Assembly (NCBI GenBank): GCA_017391465.1
Contig: JAFOYH010000137.1
Span: forward strand, 1 to 49,333
Length of the DNA: 49,333 bases
Direction: 5' to 3'
Source: Lachnospiraceae bacterium
GTDB taxonomy: Bacteria > Bacillota_A > Clostridia > Lachnospirales > Lachnospiraceae
Shown here: piece by piece, positions 43,231 through 49,333 of the stretch
Numbering within the stretch: position 1 is the stretch's first letter
Layout: each line of letters starts with the position of its first letter
Made by a program: the position numbers and the translations under genes
The notes under the pieces: model-generated
Databases searched by the model: none
Seen by the model: the letters and a program-made list of their open reading frames with translations, nothing else
What the model was told of the DNA's origin: nothing

Positions 43231-43683
43231 ATGTCTACATCTACGATCATTCTGATTGTCATCCTCGTAGTCGTAATTGCTGCTCTTGTTGGTCTTACAT
43301 GGTGGGGCAACAAACAGCAGAAAAAAGCTGAATCTGCTCAGCAGCAGATGGAGGCTTCCGCACAGCCTATGACTATGTTAGTAATCGACAAGAAGATTAT
43401 GAAACTTACAGAATCCGGTCTTCCAAAAATTGTCATAGATTCTACACCAAAGCTTTACCGTCGTTCGAAAATTCCTGTAGTAAAAGCTAAAATTGGTCCA
43501 AGAATTATGACATTAACAGCGGATGAAAAAGTATATGACATGATTCCTGTAAGACAGGAAGTCAAAGCAATGGTAAGTGGTATCTACATCTTAAGCGTTA
43601 AGAGCTTACGTGGACCAGCATTAACACCACCACCAAAGCTTACATTTTTCCAGAAAATGAAAAAGAAATTTACTGGCAAATAG
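43231..43683 (+). CDS. Small membrane-anchored hypothetical protein
   Basis: 150 residues. One N-terminal transmembrane helix (IILIVILVVVIAALVGLTWWG, about 5-26), a short Gln/Ala-rich helix (QQKKAESAQQQMEAS) and a soluble basic domain of strands (MLVIDKKIMKLTESGLPKIVIDSTPKLYRRSKIPVVKAKIGPRIMTLTADEKVYDMIPVRQEVKAMVSGIYI) with a Lys-rich tail. The N-terminal helix with few positive charges before it and a KQQKK just after suggests an N-out, C-in topology with the domain in the cytoplasm. I do not recognise a family. AAGGAGG precedes the ATG; it has its own promoter and a strong terminator. Confidence 0.75.
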   Translation: MSTSTIILIVILVVVIAALVGLTWWGNKQQKKAESAQQQMEASAQPMTMLVIDKKIMKLTESGLPKIVIDSTPKLYRRSKIPVVKAKIGPRIMTLTADEKVYDMIPVRQEVKAMVSGIYILSVKSLRGPALTPPPKLTFFQKMKKKFTGK

Positions 43684-43696
43684 GACGCACAATTTT

Positions 43697-43734
43697 AAAA
43701 AGCATTGAAAACACTATGTTTTCAATGCTTTTTT
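43697..43734. terminator. Bidirectional terminator between the anchored protein and cca
   Basis: Perfect 16-pair stem AAAAAGCATTGAAAAC / GTTTTCAATGCTTTTT with a 5-base loop and T-tracts in both directions. Confidence 0.9.
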
Positions 43735-43761
43735 AGATTTACCGAGTCCATTACCTGAATA

Positions 43762-45132
43762 TTACTTTTCAAAGAAGTATTCTTTTTCGTCAAAAATGTT
43801 CGGACTGTCCTTCATCTCCTGTGCCTTCTCCAAAAGCAGCTCCTTTCTATTTCGTTCCGGATCATCAATGACCCATTCAACTAACTGCTCTAAAACTGCT
43901 CCAAGCAAAGGTCCTGGCTTAATACCCGACTGTATAAGATCCCGCCCATTCACTGCCAGCATTTTCACTTCGAAACAATCGCCCCGCTCCATCACACGAT
44001 GATAGATAGCTTCTTTCTCTTTTAAAAGTACCAGTTTTTCAGGAACAACTTTCGGATTTTTTGCAGAGATATCTGCTCTCTGAACTTTAATAAACGCATC
44101 AAAAATATCCTGCCCCACACGATTTAATGCGCGTCGAACACTTCGATCATTTGGCAAATACTTAAGTCCATGCCACTTTACAAGTCGACAAACACGGTCC
44201 AATGTGTAATTATCAAATTTTAGTCGTTTTAAAATTTCTTTACATATTGCTGCGCTGACTTCCGGATGTTTATAAAAAATGTCCCTGCCATCATCCTGTT
44301 TTTTTACAATTGGCTTCCCAAAATCATGGAGGAGCATGGTCAAACGTAATATAGGGTCTGCTTCCACATTTTGAAGTGCCCGAATTGTATGTTCTTCCAC
44401 GTCATAAATATGATTCGGTGTATGCTGCTCAACACCAACAATAGTGTCATATTCCGGCAATACAACCTTCGTCAATCCCAGTCGTTGTGCCTCACGAATC
44501 TTTTCCGGATGCTTAGAAACTAACAACTTGACCAACTCAACTCGAATACGTTCAGCACTGACATCCCTCAAAGTTTCTGCTTTTTCAGTCATGGCCTCTT
44601 TGGTCATGTTATCTATTTCAAATCCAAGCTGAGCCGAAAATCGAATGGCACGTAATATACGTAATGCATCTTCATCAAAACGTTCTCTTGGATTCCCCAC
44701 ACAACGTATGATCTTTTTATTCAAATCATCAATACCTTCAAAGATATCCACAAGCCCGGTCTGGGGATTATACGCCATAGCATTAATGGTAAAATCCCTT
44801 CGTTTTAAATCTTCCTCCAAACTAGCTGTGAATGTGACTTCTTTAGGATGTCTGTGATCTTCATATTCTCCATCGACACGATAGGTTGTCACCTCATAAG
44901 CTTCTTTATCGATCAAAACAGTGACTGTTCCATGCTCAATCCCTGTATCCACTGTTCGATGAAAAATCTGTTTCACCTGTTCTGGTTTTGCAGAAGTTGT
45001 AATATCCCAGTCTTCGGGTTCACGCCCCAACACACTATCACGAACACAGCCTCCAACTGCATAAGCCTCAAAACCATGGGCCATCAATTCACGAATAATC
45101 CATTCCACATTTTCCGGAATCCACATATTCAT
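43762..45132 (-). CDS. cca: CCA tRNA nucleotidyltransferase (class II poly(A) polymerase family)
   Basis: Adds or repairs the 3' CCA end of tRNAs. 456 residues. The nucleotidyltransferase head has YAVGGCVRDSVLG and EDWDITTSA (catalytic Asp pair), followed by the RRDFTINAMAY block, the basic-rich FDEDALRILRAIRFSAQLGF that reads the incoming base, and an HD domain with LLHDFGKP. The HD domain may give phosphatase activity as in E. coli. Two ATGs (45132, 45126) follow GGGGGG. Expressed as a single gene toward the bidirectional terminator at 43.7 kb. Confidence 0.95.
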   Translation of the reverse strand: MNMWIPENVEWIIRELMAHGFEAYAVGGCVRDSVLGREPEDWDITTSAKPEQVKQIFHRTVDTGIEHGTVTVLIDKEAYEVTTYRVDGEYEDHRHPKEVTFTASLEEDLKRRDFTINAMAYNPQTGLVDIFEGIDDLNKKIIRCVGNPRERFDEDALRILRAIRFSAQLGFEIDNMTKEAMTEKAETLRDVSAERIRVELVKLLVSKHPEKIREAQRLGLTKVVLPEYDTIVGVEQHTPNHIYDVEEHTIRALQNVEADPILRLTMLLHDFGKPIVKKQDDGRDIFYKHPEVSAAICKEILKRLKFDNYTLDRVCRLVKWHGLKYLPNDRSVRRALNRVGQDIFDAFIKVQRADISAKNPKVVPEKLVLLKEKEAIYHRVMERGDCFEVKMLAVNGRDLIQSGIKPGPLLGAVLEQLVEWVIDDPERNRKELLLEKAQEMKDSPNIFDEKEYFFEK

Positions 45133-45281
45133 CTAATCCCCCCATATCCATTGTTTAATATATCAGACCCTAAGTACATATATAACTCATATTAAATCCT
45201 CAAATTTTTATATAGTCCTATTTTATCATCTTCCGTCTAAAATCAAAACTCTTTTTCATTTATTTGTCAAAAAATTATCTA

Positions 45282-45310
45282 TTGAACAATTCGATCGAAT
45301 AGCGTATAAT
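45282..45310 (+). promoter_or_regulatory. Promoter with an internal palindrome, upstream of the 129-residue gene
   Basis: TTGAAC, 17-base spacer, TATAAT. The spacer holds the perfect 12-base palindrome ATTCGATCGAAT (45289-45300), the right place for a repressor that blocks polymerase. Confidence 0.7.
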
Positions 45311-45343
45311 GTGACTAATTGATTAGATTAGGAGCTGATACAT

Positions 45344-45733
45344 ATGAGTATTAATTTAAAAGATCCCATCAACACACCGGAGTCTTATGAAAAATGGCTA
45401 AAGATTTTAATTGTGTTAACTGCTGTCTTTGGTATAATAACAGCCATATCTTTTTATAAAGTATTTACTGGCACCGGAGATGCCGCCTTGTCAATTCTAT
45501 TGGCCTTTACAACGGCTATTTTCTTTTTTGCATATCGAGAAAAGTCCGCTGGACCACGTCCTGGAAGTCCTGAATACGAAGCGATCAAACGTCAGCATCA
45601 GGCACAGGTTGATGCCGGTAAAGAGCGACGTTATCTCAAACAACATCCTCATCAGGTTGCCCGTAACCTTGTTAAATCAAACAAAGTTGCAAATCGTATT
45701 TCCTATCAGGATGAAATGAAAAACAAAAAATAA
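45344..45733 (+). CDS. Small two-helix membrane hypothetical protein
   Basis: 129 residues. Two transmembrane helices (about 19-41, WLKILIVLTAVFGIITAISFYKV, and 47-64, ALSILLAFTTAIFFFAYR) lie close together with a short outside turn, then a long basic cytoplasmic tail (KRQHQAQVDAGKERRYLKQHPHQVARNLVKSNKVANRI). The tail has a positive charge excess that could contact nucleic acid or lipid headgroups, but I recognise no family. AGGAG precedes the ATG. Promoter and terminator are both clear, so it is an independent unit. Confidence 0.7.
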   Translation: MSINLKDPINTPESYEKWLKILIVLTAVFGIITAISFYKVFTGTGDAALSILLAFTTAIFFFAYREKSAGPRPGSPEYEAIKRQHQAQVDAGKERRYLKQHPHQVARNLVKSNKVANRISYQDEMKNKK

Positions 45734-45769
45734 TTATACATAAATATATTTATTATTATGTACACATAC

Positions 45770-45809
45770 AAAAGGTCCATGGCTCATCATTAGCCAAGGA
45801 CCTTTTTTT
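45770..45809. terminator. Bidirectional terminator overlapping the end of the phosphoesterase gene
   Basis: AAAAGGTCCATGGCT / AGCCAAGGACCTTTTTTT stem. It closes the plus-strand small membrane gene; its right arm contains the last codons and stop of the minus-strand phosphoesterase, an economical shared design. Confidence 0.85.
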
Positions 45810-46296
45810 CTATTGCATCAAATGCTATCGGCTTATATTCCGTACGTTCCACACATACACATACAGATTGCCTGCTGCAATCTTTATATATCGGATTCGC
45901 ATGAACATGTCCATAGATATTTGCATAAGGCATATTTTGATTGATATAAAGCGGTTCATGAGATAGGATCCAAAACCCTTTATAAATGATAGGCCATGGA
46001 CTTACTTCCGTAAATCCACACTGACGGTACCATTCGGGTTCGTTTGTATCGTGATTTCCTATAATAAGAATCTTACGCCCGTTTAATAATTTACACAAAC
46101 GAATGGTATCCTCTTTGGAATCACTCATTCCAAAATCACCCAGAATATACACCGTATCTTCTGGACTTACCGTATCATTCCAGTTTTTAATCAGGACATC
46201 CTCCTGCTCTCTTATGTCTTTAAATGGGCGATTTTCATAACGAATAATAGCCTCATGTCCGAAATGTGTATCTGCAATAAAATAATCCTTTGCCAT
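45790..46296 (-). CDS. Calcineurin-like metallophosphoesterase
   Basis: 168 residues, a minimal single-domain phosphoesterase. Metal-site motifs appear in order: ADTHFGH (8-14), GDFG (about 53), GNHD (about 80), LSHEPL (about 110) and GHVHANP (about 128). Similar small proteins hydrolyse cyclic or bis-phosphates in vitro, but no specific substrate can be given. The last coding bases form an arm of the shared terminator. The hydroxyacid dehydrogenase gene ends 29 bases upstream, so the two may be one transcript. Confidence 0.88.
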   Translation of the reverse strand: MAKDYFIADTHFGHEAIIRYENRPFKDIREQEDVLIKNWNDTVSPEDTVYILGDFGMSDSKEDTIRLCKLLNGRKILIIGNHDTNEPEWYRQCGFTEVSPWPIIYKGFWILSHEPLYINQNMPYANIYGHVHANPIYKDCSRQSVCVCVERTEYKPIAFDAIEKKVLG

Positions 46297-46325
46297 TTTT
46301 TCACCTTTTTATTCATTACTTGAAG

Positions 46326-47240
46326 TTATCGATATTGTTCAGATTCTTTGTCAAGGCGTTCAATCACGCCTCGAACCACCGCCATTCCCACACGTCGAAG
46401 TGCTTCATCCGTATTTGCACCCAAATGTGGCGTTCCAACAAAATTGTCAAATTTCGTTAATCGATTCAATTTTGTTAATGGTTCCTGGATAAAAACATCA
46501 CACGCCGCCCCTGCAATCTTTTCATCACGCAGAGCTTCATACAAAGCTGTTTCGTCCAATATCGCACCTCTGGTTGCATTAATCAAAAATGCACTCTTTT
46601 TCATCTTATCAAACTGATTTTTTCCAATGAGACCACGGGTAGAATCATCCAATGCAAGTCCAATAATAACGACATCCGCCTGCTCAAAAACTGAATCCAT
46701 CGTCTCGCAGCGTATCATATTTAAATTTGCAGCTTCGCTATCGGATAAATGTCTGGACCAGGCAATCACCTTCATTCCAAAACCATACTGACAGATGTGT
46801 GCCGTACGTTTACTAATATCACCCACACCGATGATTCCTAAAGTCTTTCCAAAAAACTCTGTTCCCTGAAGATCAGCGAAAAAACTTGTACTCTTATCGG
46901 AAAGCTTTCGATCCGCCAGAACAACTTTTCTTCCTAATGCCAACATAAGTGCCACATTCATTTCTGCTACTGACTGAGCATTTTGATGGGGTACAGAAAA
47001 AACTTCCACATTATGACGCTTTGCCGCTTCAAGATCTACATCATCTGTGCCTGTTCCATGAATCCCTATAACTTTCAATCGTTTTGTCCGACTTAAAACT
47101 TCTTCTGTTATTTTGAAATTACGATCAATAACTGCATCTGCTTCAGCAAATCGATCCCATGTATTCACGATTTCAACATGTTCTTTCAAATAAGCATAGG
47201 CATCTGGATGAATGTATTCACATAAAAATACCTTTTTCAT
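46326..47240 (-). CDS. D-isomer specific 2-hydroxyacid dehydrogenase
   Basis: NAD-dependent enzyme, 304 residues, related to 3-phosphoglycerate and hydroxypyruvate/glyoxylate reductases. The catalytic trio is visible: Arg in INATRGAILDE, Glu in FIQEPL and His in GTPHLGANTDEA. The nucleotide loop reads GIIGVGDISKRTA, with Ser in place of the third Gly of GxGxxG. No serine-pathway neighbours (serC, serB) are present, so a phosphoglycerate role is not supported by context; a 2-keto acid reductase is as likely. ATG 47240 follows AGGAGCG. Confidence 0.87.
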   Translation of the reverse strand: MKKVFLCEYIHPDAYAYLKEHVEIVNTWDRFAEADAVIDRNFKITEEVLSRTKRLKVIGIHGTGTDDVDLEAAKRHNVEVFSVPHQNAQSVAEMNVALMLALGRKVVLADRKLSDKSTSFFADLQGTEFFGKTLGIIGVGDISKRTAHICQYGFGMKVIAWSRHLSDSEAANLNMIRCETMDSVFEQADVVIIGLALDDSTRGLIGKNQFDKMKKSAFLINATRGAILDETALYEALRDEKIAGAACDVFIQEPLTKLNRLTKFDNFVGTPHLGANTDEALRRVGMAVVRGVIERLDKESEQYR

Positions 47241-47268
47241 ATTCGCTCCTTTTTTCTTCCCGCAAATT

Positions 47269-47526
47269 TTATTCGATTTCTTCTTCTCCCGAAATTGTTA
47301 CTGTTACTGTATAAACACTACCCTCATCTGTAACAGATTTTACAACACCTTCCAAATGCTGTAATCGTTTGGGTGTATTATTGGACATGGCAATTGCGTC
47401 ATTAATTGTATAATAATACATCGTTCCAGATAATGTTTTCAAAATGGATTCTGTCATCGTCACATGTTGCCCTTCTGTTACAAGTCCTGCACGTTCCATG
47501 CGAAAGTCCAAATCACGTTCTGCCAT
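47269..47526 (-). CDS. Small hypothetical protein, likely beta-stranded
   Basis: 85 residues (MAERDLDFRMERAGLVTEG...). Predicted helix at the start, then short strands with a repeated VTV pattern (GVVKSVTDEGSVYTVTVTISGEEEIE). No signal peptide, membrane helix or Cys. I do not recognise the family. ATG 47526 has GAGGAGTG upstream; the longer ATG at 47541 would put that ribosome site inside the gene. It is 53 bases after the CofE-like gene and 28 bases before the dehydrogenase gene on the same strand, so it may belong to that run. Confidence 0.65.
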   Translation of the reverse strand: MAERDLDFRMERAGLVTEGQHVTMTESILKTLSGTMYYYTINDAIAMSNNTPKRLQHLEGVVKSVTDEGSVYTVTVTISGEEEIE

Positions 47527-47579
47527 TGTCTCACTCCTCAATTTCTTTTCCTTTTATCTTATATCTAATGCTTATGATA

Positions 47580-48371
47580 TCATAATTTAGCCTTTGGAAC
47601 AAATCTTTCTTCTATGTCTTGTCCAATATCACGTATAAGCACAAAAGGCGTACATTCATCATCCTGTCCCGCTGGATTATCCTTAATAAAATCAGCTAAA
47701 CATTCATCGGATAATGTTTTCAGCTTTGGACTCTTTCCCAAAATAACAACATTAATATCATTGGCATCTACAATCATTGTAGGTATTCCTGTTTTCTCTT
47801 CGATACGTTTGCATACCTGATACGGATGTTTTGGTGTCAATGTCGCCATCTTGCGGTAGGTTTCAAAAGCTGAATGTTCATAGAAACCATCTATTCCAGA
47901 GGATTCTATGCCTACAATTTTATAAAACCATCCACGTTTACCCATGAGTTTACCAATAGCTCCTATGATTGCCGCTATAATCACTTTCATTCGTCCATTC
48001 ATTTCTATCATCAACTGTAATTTATGTGCTTCTGTTACACCAATCCCACTTTTTGTCTTTTTTCCAAATTTACACAAGCATTTCGCAAGCCACGATGGCT
48101 TTACATCTTCCATATAAACTGTATTTTCCTGACACATGGATATGACTTTCTCGCTAATCGATAAAATATCTCCTTTTTCATATAAGGGAATGACATATTG
48201 CTTTATTAATTCGATATAAGATTCTCCCTCCTCAATAAAATGCGTTTGAATTCCATAACGTTCCATGCGCTTTCCATGCGTCTTACGAAGTCCACGTATG
48301 TAATAAATAATACCATTTTTTTCCCGACAATTTGCCGTTTCATTTAAATTGCCTTCATACCAGTAATCCAT
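47580..48371 (-). CDS. F420-0:gamma-glutamyl ligase-like (CofE-domain) protein
   Basis: 263 residues. The region from about residue 35 resembles CofE, the ligase that adds glutamates to coenzyme F420: GDILSISEKVISMCQ, a central WFYKIVGIESSGIDGFYEHSAF and IPTMIVDANDINVVILGKSP (the metal/GTP-site area of the family). F420 is not expected in this kind of organism and no other F420 gene is seen, so it is probably an orphan ligase joining Glu or another amino acid to a different small molecule. ATG 48371 follows GGAGGT. It lies downstream of the structured-RNA candidate, beyond a strong terminator. Confidence 0.72.
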   Translation of the reverse strand: MDYWYEGNLNETANCREKNGIIYYIRGLRKTHGKRMERYGIQTHFIEEGESYIELIKQYVIPLYEKGDILSISEKVISMCQENTVYMEDVKPSWLAKCLCKFGKKTKSGIGVTEAHKLQLMIEMNGRMKVIIAAIIGAIGKLMGKRGWFYKIVGIESSGIDGFYEHSAFETYRKMATLTPKHPYQVCKRIEEKTGIPTMIVDANDINVVILGKSPKLKTLSDECLADFIKDNPAGQDDECTPFVLIRDIGQDIEERFVPKAKL

Positions 48372-48496
48372 ATATTTACCTCCAAACTGTTTTATGTAAG
48401 TTATTTCTTATCATTCTATGGCAAATATATGAAAAATATTCGATATTTATGTGTACATTTTTTTATTTTTTTGTGTTCAATTTATGTCTAAAATAT

Positions 48497-48530
48497 AAAA
48501 AAACGGAATCCATAAAGGATTCCGTTTTTT
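48497..48530 (-). terminator. Strong symmetrical terminator upstream of the CofE-like gene
   Basis: CGGAATCC-ataaa-GGATTCCG flanked by seven A and six T, so a T-tract on each strand. On the minus strand it would end the lactate permease transcript or the RNA candidate, or act as an attenuator for the CofE-like gene. Confidence 0.85.
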
Positions 48531-48560
48531 AGGATATTCTAGTATCATGAATGATTATAT

Positions 48561-48684
48561 GAACTCCACATGAGTGGCAAGCTCTCAGACAAACAGGCAA
48601 AGTATTTAGGGTTGCGACTATTTTTATATACAGCAAAGCAGTTTCTTTTTTGTACACTACCTTGCCTGCTCATCTTGGGAGTTC
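48561..48684 (-). ncRNA. Unassigned structured RNA candidate (long interrupted hairpin)
   Basis: Three nested helices are visible: GAACTCC (48561-48567) with GGAGTTC (48678-48684); ATGAG (48570-48574) with CTCAT (48669-48673); and CAGGCAAAGT (48594-48603) with ACCTTGCCTG (48659-48668, one wobble on the minus strand). The last two stack directly on one side and leave a 19-base bulge on the other (48575-48593). An apical TACA/TGTA pairing is possible. The layout (about 125-190 bases, rod-like, followed by a terminator on the minus strand) suggests 6S-type RNA or a leader RNA of the CofE-like gene; I could not match it to a known family. The orientation is inferred from the terminator. Confidence 0.42.
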
Positions 48685-48763
48685 CTATGTATTTAACCTG
48701 ATAGGAAGGGATCAGAGCCCATCAGGATTAAAACCATAATAATTTATTAAAATATATAAAATA

Positions 48764-49333
48764 TTATGCGATTGGATTAAATCCTGCAAGAATTAAACCA
48801 CCAAGGATAAGTACTGTAAGTGTAGCGTAGATCAAACATGGAACTACGTTAGATCTCATTAAGCTACCTTCACGTCCTACTGTACCACATGTAGCACAAG
48901 CAGATACGATGTTGTTTACACATACCATGTTACCCATAGCACCACCCATTACCTGCATAGCAAGGATAAGCATTGGAGCCAATGCAAGTCTGTTTGCTGC
49001 TGCGAACTGTAATGTGGAGAATAATGTACAGGATACTGTAGCGGAACCGGAGATGAACGCACCGATTACACCGATAATTGGAGCTACTACGATGTATGCT
49101 GTACCAAAGAGGTCAGCTAAGCCGTTTGCCATAACGATAAGCATGGAATCCATACCGGAGTTGTTGAACTGTGCACCAGACATCTTGAAGAGCTGTACCA
49201 TTGCAATACCGAAGAATAATGCGATAGCTGCACCTGTTACCATGCTGATTGTTGTTTTCCAAGCAGCTTTAACTGCATCACCTTTCATCTTGTGGATTGG
49301 GATGATTAAGAATGCTACAAGGATGAATGGAAG
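48764..49333 (-). CDS. lldP: L-lactate permease, C-terminal 189 residues (truncated by window edge)
   Basis: Lactate/proton symporter. Only the last third is inside the window; the frame continues past base 49333 with no stop (LPFILVAFLIIPIHK precedes the first in-window Met). About five hydrophobic helices are visible. The family hallmark FISGSATVSCTLFSTLQFAAA, followed by PMLILAMQVMGGAMGNMVCVNNIVSACATCGTVGREG, matches LctP/LldP closely. It ends NPIA with TAA at 48764-48766. The codon use is smoother and more biased than in its neighbours, suggesting high expression (inference). Confidence 0.9.
   Translation of the reverse strand, partial: LPFILVAFLIIPIHKMKGDAVKAAWKTTISMVTGAAIALFFGIAMVQLFKMSGAQFNNSGMDSMLIVMANGLADLFGTAYIVVAPIIGVIGAFISGSATVSCTLFSTLQFAAANRLALAPMLILAMQVMGGAMGNMVCVNNIVSACATCGTVGREGSLMRSNVVPCLIYATLTVLILGGLILAGFNPIA

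Larger units (their letters stand above)
48372..48763. other. 392-base intergenic region with a terminator and a structured-RNA candidate
   Basis: No coding gene is supported. Right to left on the minus strand: lactate permease stop; an inverted repeat CCTGAT..ATCAGG (about 48697-48726); the long hairpin at 48561-48684; a strong terminator (48497-48530); and the short AT-rich leader of the CofE-like gene. Confidence 0.75.

Noticed and set aside
48561..48684. Guanidine (ykkC) or cobalamin riboswitch
   Set aside because: Short look-alikes (AGGGTTGCG on the plus strand, CTGAGAG on the minus strand) are present, but the other conserved blocks of those families are missing.
1..49333. CRISPR array, insertion sequence, prophage or tRNA gene
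   Set aside because: No regularly spaced repeats, transposase, integrase, attachment-site duplication or cloverleaf-like sequence was noticed on either strand; a tRNA scan would be the decisive test.

Overview
The window reads as a piece of chromosome from a low-GC, spore-forming, Gram-positive anaerobe, most likely a member of the Clostridia close to the Lachnospiraceae. The indications are an alpha/beta-type spore protein, SpoVG, the GlgC/GlgD pair, a DnaD/DnaI-type helicase-loading pair, strong AGGAGG ribosome sites with sigma-A promoters, and a two-subunit flavodoxin/ferredoxin protein typical of anaerobes. I see no rRNA, tRNA, insertion sequence, phage gene or CRISPR array, so this looks like core chromosome rather than an island. 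Taxonomy is inference from gene content only.

Layout, left to right. 1-4.6 kb: a minus-strand protein quality-control operon, tig-clpP-clpX-lon, with lon running off the left edge. 4.6-10.4 kb: single genes and small units (a 3-hydroxyacyl-CoA-dehydrogenase-family enzyme, a spore protein, a CYTH phosphatase-like protein, a MATE exporter, a Met-rich lipoprotein, and a PfkB kinase/HPr pair). 10.4-13.1 kb: glgC-glgD-spoVG. 13.1-19.6 kb: plus-strand block murC, a Uma2-type nuclease-fold gene, then a 490-base gap carrying a dense DnaA-box cluster directly upstream of dnaD-dnaC, then prs. 19.7-24.6 kb: a YhaN/YhaO (SbcCD-like) pair and an LTA-synthase-like sulfatase. 24.6-29.4 kb: asnS, an M29 aminopeptidase with an EFR1-type iron-sulfur protein, and an MFS transporter.

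29.5-34.7 kb is a complete vitamin B5-to-CoA operon, panG-panB-panC-panD-coaBC-coaX, in which the ketopantoate-reductase step appears to be filled by a DUF2520 protein rather than PanE. It is followed upstream by a queuosine-precursor transporter under a well-formed preQ1-I riboswitch with an overlapping terminator. 35.8-40.0 kb holds a large membrane-anchored protein of unknown function overlapping a methyltransferase gene, and a small hypothetical gene. 40.1-43.7 kb: a D,D-carboxypeptidase-like protein, malQ-plsC and a small anchored protein. 43.7-48.4 kb: a CCA-adding enzyme, small membrane protein, phosphoesterase, D-2-hydroxyacid dehydrogenase, a small hypothetical and a CofE-like protein. 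The right end has a candidate structured RNA and the C-terminal part of a lactate permease.

The strongest observations beyond ordinary annotation are the DnaA-box cluster (six perfect boxes in 185 bases) in front of the helicase-loader operon, the preQ1-I riboswitch with its expression platform, the unassigned long-hairpin RNA candidate near 48.6 kb, an HPr that keeps His15 but has Arg in place of the regulatory Ser46, and the non-canonical ketopantoate reductase in the pantothenate operon. I did not find a defence system or other clearly new multi-gene system. Many gene starts were moved downstream from the longest reading frame because the longest start (often TTG or GTG) overlaps or precedes the Shine-Dalgarno site.
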